From Acidimicrobiia bacterium (GTDB lineage Bacteria; Actinomycetota; Acidimicrobiia; UBA2766), in contig JAIBAC010000004.1 in the NCBI GenBank assembly GCA_019695375.1, positions 1 to 56,130 of the forward strand: a stretch of 56,130 bases of DNA, in the 5' to 3' direction. A program made the translations under genes and the position numbers. The notes beneath the pieces are model-generated. The model did no database searches and was not told where the DNA came from. It saw only the letters and a program-made list of their open reading frames with translations. Below, in pieces: positions 32,915-42,398 of this stretch. Each line of letters starts with the position of its first letter. Within the stretch, counting starts at the first letter, position 1.

Positions 32915-33946
32915 ATGGCGACCTTCAGCCAGGTGTTCGGGCGAGACATGGCTGTCGACCTGGGCACAGCCAACACCCTCGTCTACGTCCGTGGCCGCGG
33001 CATCGTCCTCAACGAACCGTCCGTCGTGGCGATCAACACGCGCACGAACCAGCCGCTCGCGGTGGGAGCGGACGCGAAGCGCATGATCGGGCGCACACCC
33101 AGCCACATCCAGGCGATCCGCCCCCTGCGCGACGGCGTCATCGCCGACTTCGCGATTACCGAGAAGATGCTGCGCTACTTCATCCAGAAGGTGCAGCAGC
33201 GGCGCTGGCAGAAGCCGCGCATAGTCATCTGCGTTCCCTCCGGCATCACCCAGGTGGAGCAGCGCGCGGTCGAGGAGTCCGCGATCCAGGCCGGCGCCCG
33301 TGCCGCGTACATCATCGAGGAGCCGATGGCAGCGGCGATCGGTTCCGGACTGCCGGTGCACGAGCCGACCGGCAACATGGTCGTCGACATCGGTGGTGGG
33401 ACGACAGAGGTCGCCGTCATCTCCCTCGGCGGCATCGTCACGTCCGAGTCGGTCCGCATCGGCGGCGACGAGCTCGACGAGTCGATCATCAACTACGTGA
33501 AGAAGGAGTACAACCTCGCCCTCGGCGAGCGCACGGCTGAGGAGATCAAGATCGCGATCGGCTCTGCGTTCCCGCTCGAGGACGAGCCGCGGGCGGAGAT
33601 CCGCGGACGCGACCTCGTCACCGGGCTCCCGAAGACGATCATCGTGACCACCGAGGAGATCCGCGAGGCGCTCGAGGAGCCGGTCGCCGCGATCGTCGAC
33701 GCTGTCAAGATCACGCTCGACCGCACACCGCCGGAACTGGCGGCCGACATCATGGAGCAAGGTATCGTCTTGACAGGCGGAGGAGCCCTCCTGAAGGGTC
33801 TGGATCGCCGCCTCGGCCACGAGACCGGGATGCCGCTGCGCATCTCCGAGTCACCACTGCACTGTGTGGCTATAGGCTCCGGCCAGTGCCTCGAGGAGTT
33901 CGAGGCACTGAAGCAGGTCCTCATCTCCTCGACCTCTCAGCACTGA
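32915..33946 (+). CDS. mreB: Rod-shape-determining protein MreB (actin homologue)
   Basis: The protein is 343 aa, a full-length MreB. The phosphate-1 loop is [13 protein letters not shown] (residues 13-25), followed by VVAI and the connect segment. [15 protein letters not shown] is phosphate-2, and [15 protein letters not shown] is the adenosine loop. The N-terminal FGRD region precedes the actin fold, as in most MreBs. It polymerises on the inner membrane face and directs the lateral wall synthesis complex made of the next four gene products. Its position at the head of mreB-mreC-mreD-mrdA-rodA implies rod-shaped growth by lateral insertion, unlike the polar growth of Mycobacterium and Corynebacterium. 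Confidence 0.96.
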   Translation: MATFSQVFGRDMAVDLGTANTLVYVRGRGIVLNEPSVVAINTRTNQPLAVGADAKRMIGRTPSHIQAIRPLRDGVIADFAITEKMLRYFIQKVQQRRWQKPRIVICVPSGITQVEQRAVEESAIQAGARAAYIIEEPMAAAIGSGLPVHEPTGNMVVDIGGGTTEVAVISLGGIVTSESVRIGGDELDESIINYVKKEYNLALGERTAEEIKIAIGSAFPLEDEPRAEIRGRDLVTGLPKTIIVTTEEIREALEEPVAAIVDAVKITLDRTPPELAADIMEQGIVLTGGGALLKGLDRRLGHETGMPLRISESPLHCVAIGSGQCLEEFEALKQVLISSTSQH

Positions 33947-34020
33947 ACCCAGGTTCCCAAGGACGGCATCCGAGCGCCTGTTGCGGCGCGGGACCCGTCC
34001 GTGGAAGGCATCCAGCCCTC

Positions 34021-34857
34021 ATGGCCGCTCTCAACAAGCGAGCACCGAGTCGCCGCAAGCTCGTACTCATCGGACTGATCATCCTCTCGGTGATCCTGAT
34101 CACCGTGGACTACAGCAGCGACGCCGAGGGGTCGCCGTTGCGCAAAGGCCTGCTCGAGGTCGTGCGACCCGTCCAGAGCGCCGTCGGCGCGGTCACGCGC
34201 CCGATCGGCCGCTTCTTCAGCGGGGTCTTCTCCGCCGGTGACCTCAGCCGTGACAACGAGCGTCTGCAGGAGGAGAACGAGCGGCTGCGTGCCGAGCGCG
34301 TCGACGTGGCCAAGTACGAGCGCGAGCTCGAGGAGCTGCGCAGGCTCACGAACGTCGTGAACGCGAAGAGCTACGACTTCCTGACGGCCCGCGTCGTCGG
34401 CGAGCCGGCGACGAACTTCGACGAGACGATCACCATCGACGCCGGCACCGACGACCGCGTCTCAGACGGCAACCCGGTGCGCACGGGCCAGGGCCTCGTG
34501 GGACGGGTCCTCGACGCCACCTCCACCCAGTCCAAGGTCCTGCTCCTCACCGACCCCCTCTCCGGTGTCGGGGTGCGCGACGTCCGCAACGGCATCACGG
34601 GCAAGCTCCAAGGTCACGGGTCGGGGAAACCGCTCACGCTCGACTTCGTGGATGCGAGCGCCGACGTCGCCGTCGGAGACGAGATCGCGACGTCCGGATT
34701 CGAGGGGAGCCGGTTCCCGCCGAACCTGCCGATCGGGCGCGTGGCGACCGTCGACCTCGATCGATCCGGCCTCGTGAAGGCGATCACCGTCGAACCCTAC
34801 GCCGACGGCACCAGACGCGACTTCGTCACCGTGCTGTTGTGGACACCGTCCACATGA
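34021..34857 (+). CDS. mreC: Rod-shape-determining protein MreC
   Basis: The protein is 278 aa. A short cytoplasmic N-terminus is followed by a single TM helix (KLVLIGLIILSVILITVDY, about 13-31). A periplasmic-side coiled coil comes next (DNERLQEENERLRAERVDVAKYERELEELRRLT, about 78-110), then two beta barrels with GQGLVGRVLDATSTQSKVLLLTDP and the final VTVLLWTP. MreC links MreB inside to PBP2 outside. The coding frame from 33886 overlaps mreB, so ATG 34021 was chosen, matching the family N-terminus. Its stop overlaps the mreD start (ATGA at 34854-34857). Confidence 0.94.
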   Translation: MAALNKRAPSRRKLVLIGLIILSVILITVDYSSDAEGSPLRKGLLEVVRPVQSAVGAVTRPIGRFFSGVFSAGDLSRDNERLQEENERLRAERVDVAKYERELEELRRLTNVVNAKSYDFLTARVVGEPATNFDETITIDAGTDDRVSDGNPVRTGQGLVGRVLDATSTQSKVLLLTDPLSGVGVRDVRNGITGKLQGHGSGKPLTLDFVDASADVAVGDEIATSGFEGSRFPPNLPIGRVATVDLDRSGLVKAITVEPYADGTRRDFVTVLLWTPST

Positions 34858-35357
34858 CCCAGGCCGGGGCGTTGCAGCGCTGGGTCGGTATCCCGGTGGC
34901 GCTCGTGATTGCGATCGGTCTGCAGGCGTCGTTGTTCGCGCAGCTCCCGCTGTTCGGCGCGAAGCCCGAAGTGGTCCTCCTCGTCACCGTCGCGGTGGCG
35001 ATGCGCCTCGGGCCCGAATGGGGTGCAGGCGTCGGCTTCGTCGCAGGCCTGCTCCAGGACCTGATCGGGGGACTTCCGCTGGGGATGTCCTCGATGAGCT
35101 TCACGATCGTGGGGTACACTGTGGGCTTCGTGGCCCCCAACCTTCCACCGGGCCCGTTTCGCCAGATCGGCGTGACGTTCGTGGCCACCGTGGTTGCGGA
35201 GTCGATCGTGTTGGGTTTGGCGTGGCTGCTCGGTCAAGGCGGTCGCGGCGTCACGGTGCCGACCGTGCTCCTCTCATCGCTGTACACGGCTGCTCTGGGC
35301 ACCCTGGTCGTGCCCCTCATGGGTCGCCTGCTCACACCACCTGGAGACGTGTCCTGA
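34854..35357 (+). CDS. mreD: Rod-shape-determining protein MreD
   Basis: The protein is 167 aa from ATG 34854, overlapping the mreC stop as ATGA; GTG 34839 is an alternative giving five more residues. There are five to six hydrophobic segments. FGAKPEVVLLVTVAVAMRLGPEWGAGVGFVAGLLQDLIGG is the family core (about residues 35-75 with its flanks), where the Pro-(D/E) and the F-x-G-L-xxD motifs lie. MreD is a small membrane partner of the MreC-PBP2-RodA complex. Translation is likely coupled to mreC. Its stop overlaps the unusual mrdA start discussed below. Confidence 0.9.
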   Translation: MTQAGALQRWVGIPVALVIAIGLQASLFAQLPLFGAKPEVVLLVTVAVAMRLGPEWGAGVGFVAGLLQDLIGGLPLGMSSMSFTIVGYTVGFVAPNLPPGPFRQIGVTFVATVVAESIVLGLAWLLGQGGRGVTVPTVLLSSLYTAALGTLVVPLMGRLLTPPGDVS

Positions 35358-37510
35358 AGACGACACTCCCCAAGAACAAGCTGCCGAGACGGCTCGACGT
35401 CGACGCCAAGGCGGCCAGGCGCTTTCGCAAGCGCAAGGAGCCGATGCTGCGCATGTCGCCGCCGTGGGCGCGGCGCGCCGCGAAGGCCCGTGAATCGGCG
35501 CGAAAGCTCGAGGAGAACCCTGCGGGCGACACGCGCATGCGCCTCACGATCATCGCCGTCGTGATCGGGGCGCTGCTGCTGACGCTCGGGGTGCGGTTGT
35601 GGTACCTGCAGGTCCTCGACCACGAGGACTTCTCAGCGCGGGCGAGCGACAACCAGGTGCGCCTGATCCGCTCCGAGGCACCGCGGGGGCGCATCCTCGA
35701 CCACAACGGCAACGTCCTCGTCGACAACCGGGTCTCGTTCTCGATCGGGGTCGAGAAGGCCCAGATCAAGAGCAGCGACGACATGGACCGCATCGTGTCG
35801 CGGCTGTCGATCCTGTTGAACCAGAGCGAGGACGAGATCCGCACCAAGCTCGAGAAGCCCAAGGGCTCACCGGTCGACGCGATCCCCGTCGCCGACGACG
35901 TGTCCAAGCAGCTCCTGCTCTACATCGAGGAGCATCAGGACGAGTTCCCGGGTGTCGTGGCGGTGACGAGGCCCGTGCGCGTGCTGACCCAGCTCACCGG
36001 CTGCACGGACGAGCAGAAGAAGAAGACGCTGGCGGAGCAGACCGATCTGTCTGCCAACCGCGACGACATCCGCAAGGACCCGTGCCGCTCGATCGCGCCC
36101 CATGTGCTGGGCTACGTCGGCGAGACGACGGCGGACGATCTCGACGCGCATTCGGAGTACCGCATCGGCGACTCGATCGGGCGTGGCGGCGTCGAGGCCA
36201 GCTACGAGTCGTCACTGCGTGGGAGCCCCGGCCTGAAGAAGATCGAGGTGAACTCCCAGGGCAAGCAGGTCAGCGTGCTCGGTGAGGAGCCGCCCCAGCA
36301 GGGCAAGGACGTCGTGCTCACCCTCGATCCGGATGTGCAGACGATCGCCGAGGATGCGCTGCGCGAAGGGATCTTGCGAGCCCGCAACACGTACGACGGG
36401 GAGAAGGGCCATCCCACGCCGGCTCCGGGGGGTGCCGTGGTCGTGCTCGACACCCACACGGGTGGGGTCGTCGCGATGGCGTCGTATCCCAGCTTCAACC
36501 CTCAGGACTTCATCGGGGGGATCCCCCAGGCGACGTGGGAGAGCCTCAACGACCCTGCCAACCAGTACCCGCTCAACAACCGTGCCATCCAGGGCCAGTA
36601 CCCGGCGGCTTCGACGTTCAAGGTCGTGACCGCGATCTCTGCACTCCAGAACGGGTTCGTGACCCCCGAGACGACGATCAATGCGGGGGCCTACTACACA
36701 GCCGGCCGCGAGGGACGACGCTTCTACGACTGGAACAAGACCGGGCATGGCCGCACGGACCTCGCCAAGTCCCTCGTCGAGTCCGTCGACGTCTACTACT
36801 ACACGATCGGCGACCAGATGTATCAGCGTCGCGGTGAGGGCGGTGACTACTTGCAGAACACCGCGCGTCAACTCGGCTTCGGTGACAAGACGGGCATCGA
36901 CATCGCGAACGAGAAGGGCGGCCAGGTGCCCGACGAGAACTGGCTGCGCCGCATGAACAACGCCAACCCGGCGGCGTTCCCGCGCAACTCGTGGAATCCC
37001 GGCGACAACATCAACCTCTCGATCGGCCAGGGCGACCTGCTCGTGACCCCGCTGCAGGTCGCCAACGTGTACGCGGCCATCGCCAACGGGGGCCCGGCTT
37101 ACAAGCCCCACATCGCCCAGCAGATCCAGGCGGTCGACGGGTCGATCGACCGCCAGTTCCCGCCCGAGCCGATCATTCAACTGCCGATCCCGCCCGAGCA
37201 GATCCAGGTGATCCAGGCTGGCCTCGCCGGTGTCACGCGTGACGGAACCGCCAAGCGGGCCTTCGCGGGCTTCCCCTTCGACCAGGTGCCGGTGTCGGGC
37301 AAGACGGGAACGGCGCAGAACGGTTCGACCAAGACCGACACGTCGTGGTTCGCGAGCTACGGCGGGCCGAACAACGAGTACACGGTCGTCGCCGTGGTCG
37401 AGGAGGGTGGCGCCGGGAACGTGACCGCGGCCCCGATCGTTCGGCGCATCTACGAGGGGATCTTCGGCCTCACCCCGGGCAACATCCAAGAGGGCGACAG
37501 GACCGACTGA
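35354..37510 (+). CDS. mrdA: Penicillin-binding protein 2 (elongation transpeptidase)
   Basis: The protein is 718 aa if translation starts at CTG 35354, which has GGAG 7 bases upstream and overlaps the mreD stop as CTGA; ATG 35444 gives 688 aa but has its AGGAG too close. The 60-residue basic cytoplasmic segment is followed by one TM helix (LTIIAVVIGALLLTLGVRLWYLQVL). The PBP dimerisation domain has APRGRILDHNGNVLVDN. The transpeptidase domain has SxxK at Ser420 (AASTFK, numbered from CTG), SVD in ESVDVYYYTIG as the SxN motif, and KTG in SGKTGTAQ. It cross-links peptidoglycan during lateral growth together with RodA, whose gene overlaps by one base. Confidence 0.92.
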   Translation: MKTTLPKNKLPRRLDVDAKAARRFRKRKEPMLRMSPPWARRAAKARESARKLEENPAGDTRMRLTIIAVVIGALLLTLGVRLWYLQVLDHEDFSARASDNQVRLIRSEAPRGRILDHNGNVLVDNRVSFSIGVEKAQIKSSDDMDRIVSRLSILLNQSEDEIRTKLEKPKGSPVDAIPVADDVSKQLLLYIEEHQDEFPGVVAVTRPVRVLTQLTGCTDEQKKKTLAEQTDLSANRDDIRKDPCRSIAPHVLGYVGETTADDLDAHSEYRIGDSIGRGGVEASYESSLRGSPGLKKIEVNSQGKQVSVLGEEPPQQGKDVVLTLDPDVQTIAEDALREGILRARNTYDGEKGHPTPAPGGAVVVLDTHTGGVVAMASYPSFNPQDFIGGIPQATWESLNDPANQYPLNNRAIQGQYPAASTFKVVTAISALQNGFVTPETTINAGAYYTAGREGRRFYDWNKTGHGRTDLAKSLVESVDVYYYTIGDQMYQRRGEGGDYLQNTARQLGFGDKTGIDIANEKGGQVPDENWLRRMNNANPAAFPRNSWNPGDNINLSIGQGDLLVTPLQVANVYAAIANGGPAYKPHIAQQIQAVDGSIDRQFPPEPIIQLPIPPEQIQVIQAGLAGVTRDGTAKRAFAGFPFDQVPVSGKTGTAQNGSTKTDTSWFASYGGPNNEYTVVAVVEEGGAGNVTAAPIVRRIYEGIFGLTPGNIQEGDRTD

Positions 37511-38679
37511 TGGCCGTCGTCACTACCTCGCAGGTGGCAGCGCAGACGAAGCGCCGCCGCCATCTGGACTGGATCCTGCTCGGGTCGACCGCTGCCCTGG
37601 CTGCGTTCGGCGTCCTGATGGTGCACTCCGCGACCGCCACGCGCCTCGCGAACGCCGGCGCAGACCCCTACAGCTACCTCAAGCGCCAGCTCGTATGGCT
37701 CGTCCTCGGCGCGATAGCGATGGCCTTCACCGTCGTCGTCGACTACCACCGCTTCCAGTCGTGGGCACCCGCCCTCTACATCGGCGCAGTGGTGCTGCTC
37801 GTGCTCGTGCTCACCCCCCTCGGCAGCGAGATCAACGGCGCCAAGGGGTGGTTCGGATTCGGGGCGTTCGCGGTGCAGCCCGCCGAGCTCTTGAAACCGG
37901 TGATGGTCGTCGTGCTCGCGACCGTGGCGTCGAACGGGCGTGGACCGTTCGACCTGAAGCGCCTCGTACGCATGCTCGGCCTCGTCGCGGTGCCGTTGGG
38001 CCTGCTCGCACTCCAGCCCGACCTCGGTTCGGTGATGATCTTCTGCTTCGCCACCTTCGCGATGCTCGTCGTGGCGGGCGCCAAGGCACGCCACCTCGTG
38101 ATCGTCGGCTTGATCGGCGTGATCGGAGTGGTCGGCGCTCTCCAGCTCGGCGTCGTCAAGGACTACCAGCGTGCCCGCCTCACGTCGTTCCTCGATCCTC
38201 AGAGCAACGAACGCGCCTCTTACAACCTGCGCCAGAGCCTCACGGCGATCGGCAACGGCGGTGTCACCGGACGCGGGCTGTTCGAGGGATCGCAGACGAA
38301 CCTGTCCTACGTGCCCGAGCAGCAGAACGACTTCATCTTCACCGCGATCGGCGAGCAGCTCGGCCTGATCGGCGCGTTGAGCGTGATCATCGTCTATGGG
38401 CTCGTGCTGTGGCGAGGGGTGCGTACGGCGATGCTGTCGCGCGACTTCTTCGGCACCATCCTCGCAGCCGGTGCAACGGCGATGATCGGCTTCCAGGCGT
38501 TCCTCAACATGGGCGTCACGGTCGCGGTGATGCCGGTCACGGGCGTGACGTTGCCGCTCGTGTCGAGCGGGGGGTCCTCGATCCTCGCGACCGCGATCCT
38601 GCTCGGGATGATCGTCAACGTCCACTTGCGCCGCTTCGCACGCACACCGCTCTCGCCGTCGCTGTCGACGGGCACCTGA
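37510..38679 (+). CDS. rodA: SEDS peptidoglycan glycosyltransferase RodA
   Basis: The protein is 389 aa from ATG 37510, overlapping the mrdA stop (TGATG). About ten TM helices form a SEDS fold. The conserved regions are GAKGWFGFGAFAVQPAELLKP (the E-L-x-K motif), LALQPDLGSVMI with the putative catalytic Asp, SYVPEQQNDFIFTAIGEQLG and the late PVTGVTLPLVSSGGSS. RodA polymerises glycan strands from lipid II and works as a pair with PBP2. All the overlaps from mreC to rodA indicate one tightly coupled operon. Upstream frame from 37345 overlaps mrdA and is not used. Confidence 0.95.
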   Translation: MAVVTTSQVAAQTKRRRHLDWILLGSTAALAAFGVLMVHSATATRLANAGADPYSYLKRQLVWLVLGAIAMAFTVVVDYHRFQSWAPALYIGAVVLLVLVLTPLGSEINGAKGWFGFGAFAVQPAELLKPVMVVVLATVASNGRGPFDLKRLVRMLGLVAVPLGLLALQPDLGSVMIFCFATFAMLVVAGAKARHLVIVGLIGVIGVVGALQLGVVKDYQRARLTSFLDPQSNERASYNLRQSLTAIGNGGVTGRGLFEGSQTNLSYVPEQQNDFIFTAIGEQLGLIGALSVIIVYGLVLWRGVRTAMLSRDFFGTILAAGATAMIGFQAFLNMGVTVAVMPVTGVTLPLVSSGGSSILATAILLGMIVNVHLRRFARTPLSPSLSTGT

Positions 38680-38682
38680 GCG

Positions 38683-39381
38683 ATGCCTGCGCGCTTGGAC
38701 GCACTCGGCTTCGGTGCCGGCGATGCCGCGGACATCGACGCCGTGGTGCGCGTCGTGCTCGCGGAGACCGAGGCGGTGGAACGCCCCGACGCCGGTCTCA
38801 CCCACGTGTGCGGCACGTCGTCACGTGCGGCGCTGGTGGTGCATCAGGACCTCAGCGGCGCGGTCGCCTGCGTCACGCCGTTCCTCTCCGCACAGACGCG
38901 CACGACCGTGCGTGTCGTGGCGACGGTGCCCGACCACGAGTGCCCGCACTGTTCGGTGCTCCTCGTCGATGTGTGGGGCCCGGGCGGTGCTGTTCGCGTG
39001 CCGATGACGACTCCGCATTTCCTGCTGTGGGCCGATGCGCTCGTGGTCGGCGCCACGATCGAGGTGGGGCTCGGCGCGGTCGCCGAGTCCGTCGCCCACG
39101 TCGACGCCGCGACGCCTCCCTCCGTCGTACCCGACCTCGCGACGACGGCCGTCGGAGTGAAGGTGCCGGCGCCGATGGTCGAGCTCTGCGGAACAGTGAC
39201 GTCGCACCTGCTGCGCCACAACGAGCTCACAGGGGGCGCGTTCGAGTGGGCGAGCGTCGATTGCGGCGGCCTCATCTTCGAGGTGTGCGCGGCGCCCGGC
39301 GACCTCCGGCGCCCGTTCAAGACGGGCGACACCATCGCGGGGCGGTTCCACATCTCCGGGCCGATCTGGTCTGTCGTCTGA
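38683..39381 (+). CDS. Hypothetical protein after rodA
   Basis: The protein is 232 aa, starting 3 bp after the rodA stop, so it must be cotranscribed with the elongation operon. I do not recognise the family. It is Ala/Val-rich and beta-rich with few charged surface helices and no signal peptide or TM segment. There are several Cys: VPDHECPHCSVLL carries CPHC, a possible metal site, and HVCGTSS, VELCGTV, VDCGGL and EVCAAPG hold single ones. The C-terminus (FKTGDTIAGRFHISGPIWSVV) looks like a beta-barrel end. A cytosolic role in wall synthesis is suggested only by position. Confidence 0.65.
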   Translation: MPARLDALGFGAGDAADIDAVVRVVLAETEAVERPDAGLTHVCGTSSRAALVVHQDLSGAVACVTPFLSAQTRTTVRVVATVPDHECPHCSVLLVDVWGPGGAVRVPMTTPHFLLWADALVVGATIEVGLGAVAESVAHVDAATPPSVVPDLATTAVGVKVPAPMVELCGTVTSHLLRHNELTGGAFEWASVDCGGLIFEVCAAPGDLRRPFKTGDTIAGRFHISGPIWSVV

Positions 39382-39592
39382 GACGTGCACGGCGCAACCT
39401 CCGCCGGGCGTTTGCAACCAGCATGTCCTCCCGCACCGGCGACGTCATGCTCTGCTGGGTGGGCGCGCCCAGGAGGGGGAGCCGCCTCGGCCTGCTACGC
39501 TGGTGCGAGATTTCGTCCGTGCCCTCGGGCCCTGCCGCCGCAGCGGAGCTCGTTCCGACGCCACGGGCAGCCGCAACAGACGGGAACGTCAA
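39382..39592 (+). other. Intergenic region ahead of the radical SAM gene
   Basis: This gap of 211 bp holds no convincing gene. It contains the perfect palindrome GGGCGCGCCC near 39457 and the -10 candidate TACGCT at 39496, so the radical SAM-rne group probably has its own promoter here. Confidence 0.4.
39496..39501 (+). promoter_or_regulatory. Candidate -10 box TACGCT for the radical SAM-rne group
   Basis: TACGCT is 91 bases before GTG 39593, implying a leader of roughly 85 nt. Confidence 0.35.
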
Positions 39593-41566
39593 GTGAGCCA
39601 CACGCTGTGGCCCAGCGTCGAGCCGCTCCTACCCGGAGTCGCGAGGCCGGCGCGCTACATCGGCGGCGAAGGCAACATGATCCGCAAGGAGCCGAGCCCC
39701 GAGATGGTGCGCTGGCTCCTCGTGTTCCCCGATGCCTACGAGATCGGCCTGCCGAACCTCGGCCTGCAGATCCTGTACGAGCTCCTCAACGACCGGCCTG
39801 ACGCGCAGGCCGAACGCGCGTATGCGCCGTGGCCTGACATGGGCGCTGCCATGCGTGCGGCGGGAGTGCCGCTGTTCTCGGTCGACCGCCACGACCGTGC
39901 CGACGCCTTCGACGTCGTCGCGTTCACGTTCCCGGCAGAGCTGCTCTACACGAACCTGCTCGAGTGCCTCGATCTCGCCCGGATCCCGCTGCGCAGCGCC
40001 GACCGTGGCCCCGACTCCCCGCTCGTGGTGGCCGGCGGTCACGCCGTCATGAATCCCGAGCCCATCGCAGAGTTCGTCGACGCGGTCGTCATCGGCGACG
40101 GTGAGGACGCCGTCGTCGACATCACTGCCGCTGTCAAGCAATGGCGCAGCGGGGGAGGCACGCGCCATGAGCTGATGACGGCGCTCGCCCGCATCGACGG
40201 CGTGTACGTGCCTTCCCTCTACGACGTGTCGTACAACCGTGACGGCACCGTCGCCGCCGTCGAACCGAACCATCCCGCTGCGCCTGAGCGCGTCGACGCG
40301 CGCAAGCTCGCCGACCTCGCCGACATGCCGTACCCGCGCCGTCCCCTCGTTCCGCTCACCGAGGTGGTGCACGACCGGCTCAACGTCGAGGTGTTCCGCG
40401 GCTGCACCCGCGGCTGCCGCTTCTGCCAGGCGGGGATGATCACGCGTCCGGTGCGGGAGCGCCCGCCCGAGCAGATCCGGCGCATGGTGCGCGACGGACT
40501 CGAGTCCTCCGGCTACGAGGACGTGAGCCTGCTGTCGCTGTCGTCTGCGGACTACTCCGACGCCGAGGGCCTCGTGCGCGGGATCATGGACGACTGCGGC
40601 GACAGACGCATCTCGCTGTCACTGCCGAGCCTGCGCGTCGACGCGTTCGGCGTCGGGATCGCGTCCGAGGTCAGCCGCGTCAAGAAGACCGGGCTCACGT
40701 TCGCGCCGGAAGCCGGAACGTGGCGGATGCGCCGGGTCGTCAACAAGCTGATCTCCGAGGACGACCTCTACGCGGCGGTCGAGGCGGCCTACGCCAACGG
40801 GTGGAAACGCATGAAGCTGTACTTCATGATCGGCCTCCCGACCGAGACCGACGAGGACGTGCTCGGCATCGCCGAACTGGGCCGCAACGTCGTCGAGATC
40901 GGCAAGCGCCACGTCAAGGGCGCGTCCGCCACGATGTCGGTCGGCGGGTTCGTGCCCAAAGCGCACACACCGTTCCAGTGGTTCGGCCAGGACCAGCCCG
41001 ACGCCCTGGCGCGCAAGATCGCACTGCTGAAGGACGCCACGCGGCGTACGCGTGCCCAGCTCCGCTGGCACGATCCCTCGGCGACCACGGCCGAGGGTCT
41101 CATGAGCCGCGGGGACCGGCGTCTCGGGCCGGTCATCGAGCACGTCTGGAGGGCAGGAGGAGTCTTCCAGGAGTGGGGCGAGCATTTCTCACTCGACCTG
41201 TGGCGTGCGGGGATGCACGCCCACGGATTGGACATCGAATCGACGGTACACAGGACGCGGGACGACCAGGAGGTCTTCCCGTGGGAGCACGTGAGCGCAG
41301 GGCTGCGCCGTGAGTTCCTCTGGGACGAATGGCAGGAAGCGCTGGCGGCGAACGTGCTCGAAGATTGCCGGTGGACGCCTTGCTACGACTGCGGGGTCTG
41401 CACCGATTTCGGGATCGAGCATCTCGTCGCCTCGGCTACGCCCCCAGCGGGTGGGAGCCAGGGGACGGGCCAGCACCTACCCGGGGCCGCCTCAGGCACC
41501 GGCACTCCCGTTCGGTTGTCAGCCAAACCCACGCAGACGCACGAGGTCGCCACCGCCACGAGATGA
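39593..41566 (+). CDS. B12-binding-domain radical SAM protein (TIGR03960 type)
   Basis: The protein is 657 aa from GTG 39593. The N-terminal part (PEMVRWLLVFPDAYEIGLPNLGLQILYELLN and on to DAVVIGDGED) is a cobalamin-binding-like Rossmann domain without the usual His loop. The radical SAM cluster site is CTRGCRFC with Cys271, Cys275 and Cys278. Later motifs SLPSLRVDAF, TFAPEAGTWRMR and KRMKLYFMIGLP are those of the TIGR03960 family. A C-terminal Cys set (CRWTPCYDCGVC) may hold another metal. The reaction is not established. It is always found, as here, with a DUF2344/TIGR03936 partner and RNase E/G, which points to RNA or tRNA modification; this is inference from context. Confidence 0.9.
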   Translation: MSHTLWPSVEPLLPGVARPARYIGGEGNMIRKEPSPEMVRWLLVFPDAYEIGLPNLGLQILYELLNDRPDAQAERAYAPWPDMGAAMRAAGVPLFSVDRHDRADAFDVVAFTFPAELLYTNLLECLDLARIPLRSADRGPDSPLVVAGGHAVMNPEPIAEFVDAVVIGDGEDAVVDITAAVKQWRSGGGTRHELMTALARIDGVYVPSLYDVSYNRDGTVAAVEPNHPAAPERVDARKLADLADMPYPRRPLVPLTEVVHDRLNVEVFRGCTRGCRFCQAGMITRPVRERPPEQIRRMVRDGLESSGYEDVSLLSLSSADYSDAEGLVRGIMDDCGDRRISLSLPSLRVDAFGVGIASEVSRVKKTGLTFAPEAGTWRMRRVVNKLISEDDLYAAVEAAYANGWKRMKLYFMIGLPTETDEDVLGIAELGRNVVEIGKRHVKGASATMSVGGFVPKAHTPFQWFGQDQPDALARKIALLKDATRRTRAQLRWHDPSATTAEGLMSRGDRRLGPVIEHVWRAGGVFQEWGEHFSLDLWRAGMHAHGLDIESTVHRTRDDQEVFPWEHVSAGLRREFLWDEWQEALAANVLEDCRWTPCYDCGVCTDFGIEHLVASATPPAGGSQGTGQHLPGAASGTGTPVRLSAKPTQTHEVATATR

Positions 41567-41567
41567 G

Positions 41568-42398
41568 GTGAGTCCTCTGCGGTTGCGGTTGCGGTTCACG
41601 AAGACGGGCAGGGTGCGCTTCATCGGCCACCTCGACCTGGTGCGGGTGTGGGAGCGTGCGGTGCGACGCGCCAAGCTCCCCTTGGAGTTCACCGCCGGCT
41701 ATTCGCCGCGCCCGCGGATGCACTTCGGCCTCGCGTTGCCGACCGGCTTCGCTTCAACCGCCGAGTACCTCGACGTCGACCTGTCGGACCACGTCGACGC
41801 AGATGAGACGGCGATCGCGCTCAGCTCGGTCCTGCCGGAGGGGATCGACGTCGTGGCGGCAGCCGCGGTCGCGGCGGACTCGCAGTCGCTGCAGGCGGTC
41901 GTGGCGGCCTCCGACTACGTGGTCGCATCCGACGACGACCCGTCCGCGGCAGCGGAACGCCTCACTGCCGTGCTCGAAGCCGGCTCGATCGAGTACGAGC
42001 TCGAGCGGAAGGGCCGGACGACGACCGTGGATCTGCGCCCTGGCATCCTCGACCTCGCGGTCGCCCCCACGCGCGAGGTCCGCCTCGACGTGGGTTCCGG
42101 CGCACCGACGGTCGTGTCGGGGCGCTGCATCGTGAGGATGCGCCTCGCGGCGCAGCCGCGCTCGTACCGTCCGACCGAGGTCTGCGCGGTGACGGAACCG
42201 CCGCTCGCCGCCGTCCTCGTGCACCGGTGTGCCCAGCTCGTGGGCGGACCGGTCGAGTTCTCCGAGCCACTCCCCGTCGGATCCTCCGCGGGCGGGCCGG
42301 CTCACCGACCAGAACCCATTGAAAGGAGCGGCAATGGCTCGCTTCGTGAGGAAGCCACGCCCGACCCATCAACCACGGCGCTCGCACCACGGATCTGA
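41568..42398 (+). CDS. TIGR03936/DUF2344 family protein, partner of the radical SAM protein
   Basis: The protein is 276 aa from GTG 41568, one base after the radical SAM stop, so cotranslation is likely. The first half carries the family core: RLRFTKTGRVRFIGHLDLVRVWERAVRRAKLPLEFTAGYSPRPRMHFGLALPTG (about residues 6-59). In other bacteria this domain is fused to the C-terminus of the radical SAM protein or encoded beside it. Its role is unknown. The last 65 bp overlap the rne coding sequence in another frame, and the end of the protein (from about residue 240) is low-complexity. That tail may be of little importance, or the true stop usage may have drifted. Confidence 0.85.
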   Translation: MSPLRLRLRFTKTGRVRFIGHLDLVRVWERAVRRAKLPLEFTAGYSPRPRMHFGLALPTGFASTAEYLDVDLSDHVDADETAIALSSVLPEGIDVVAAAAVAADSQSLQAVVAASDYVVASDDDPSAAAERLTAVLEAGSIEYELERKGRTTTVDLRPGILDLAVAPTREVRLDVGSGAPTVVSGRCIVRMRLAAQPRSYRPTEVCAVTEPPLAAVLVHRCAQLVGGPVEFSEPLPVGSSAGGPAHRPEPIERSGNGSLREEATPDPSTTALAPRI

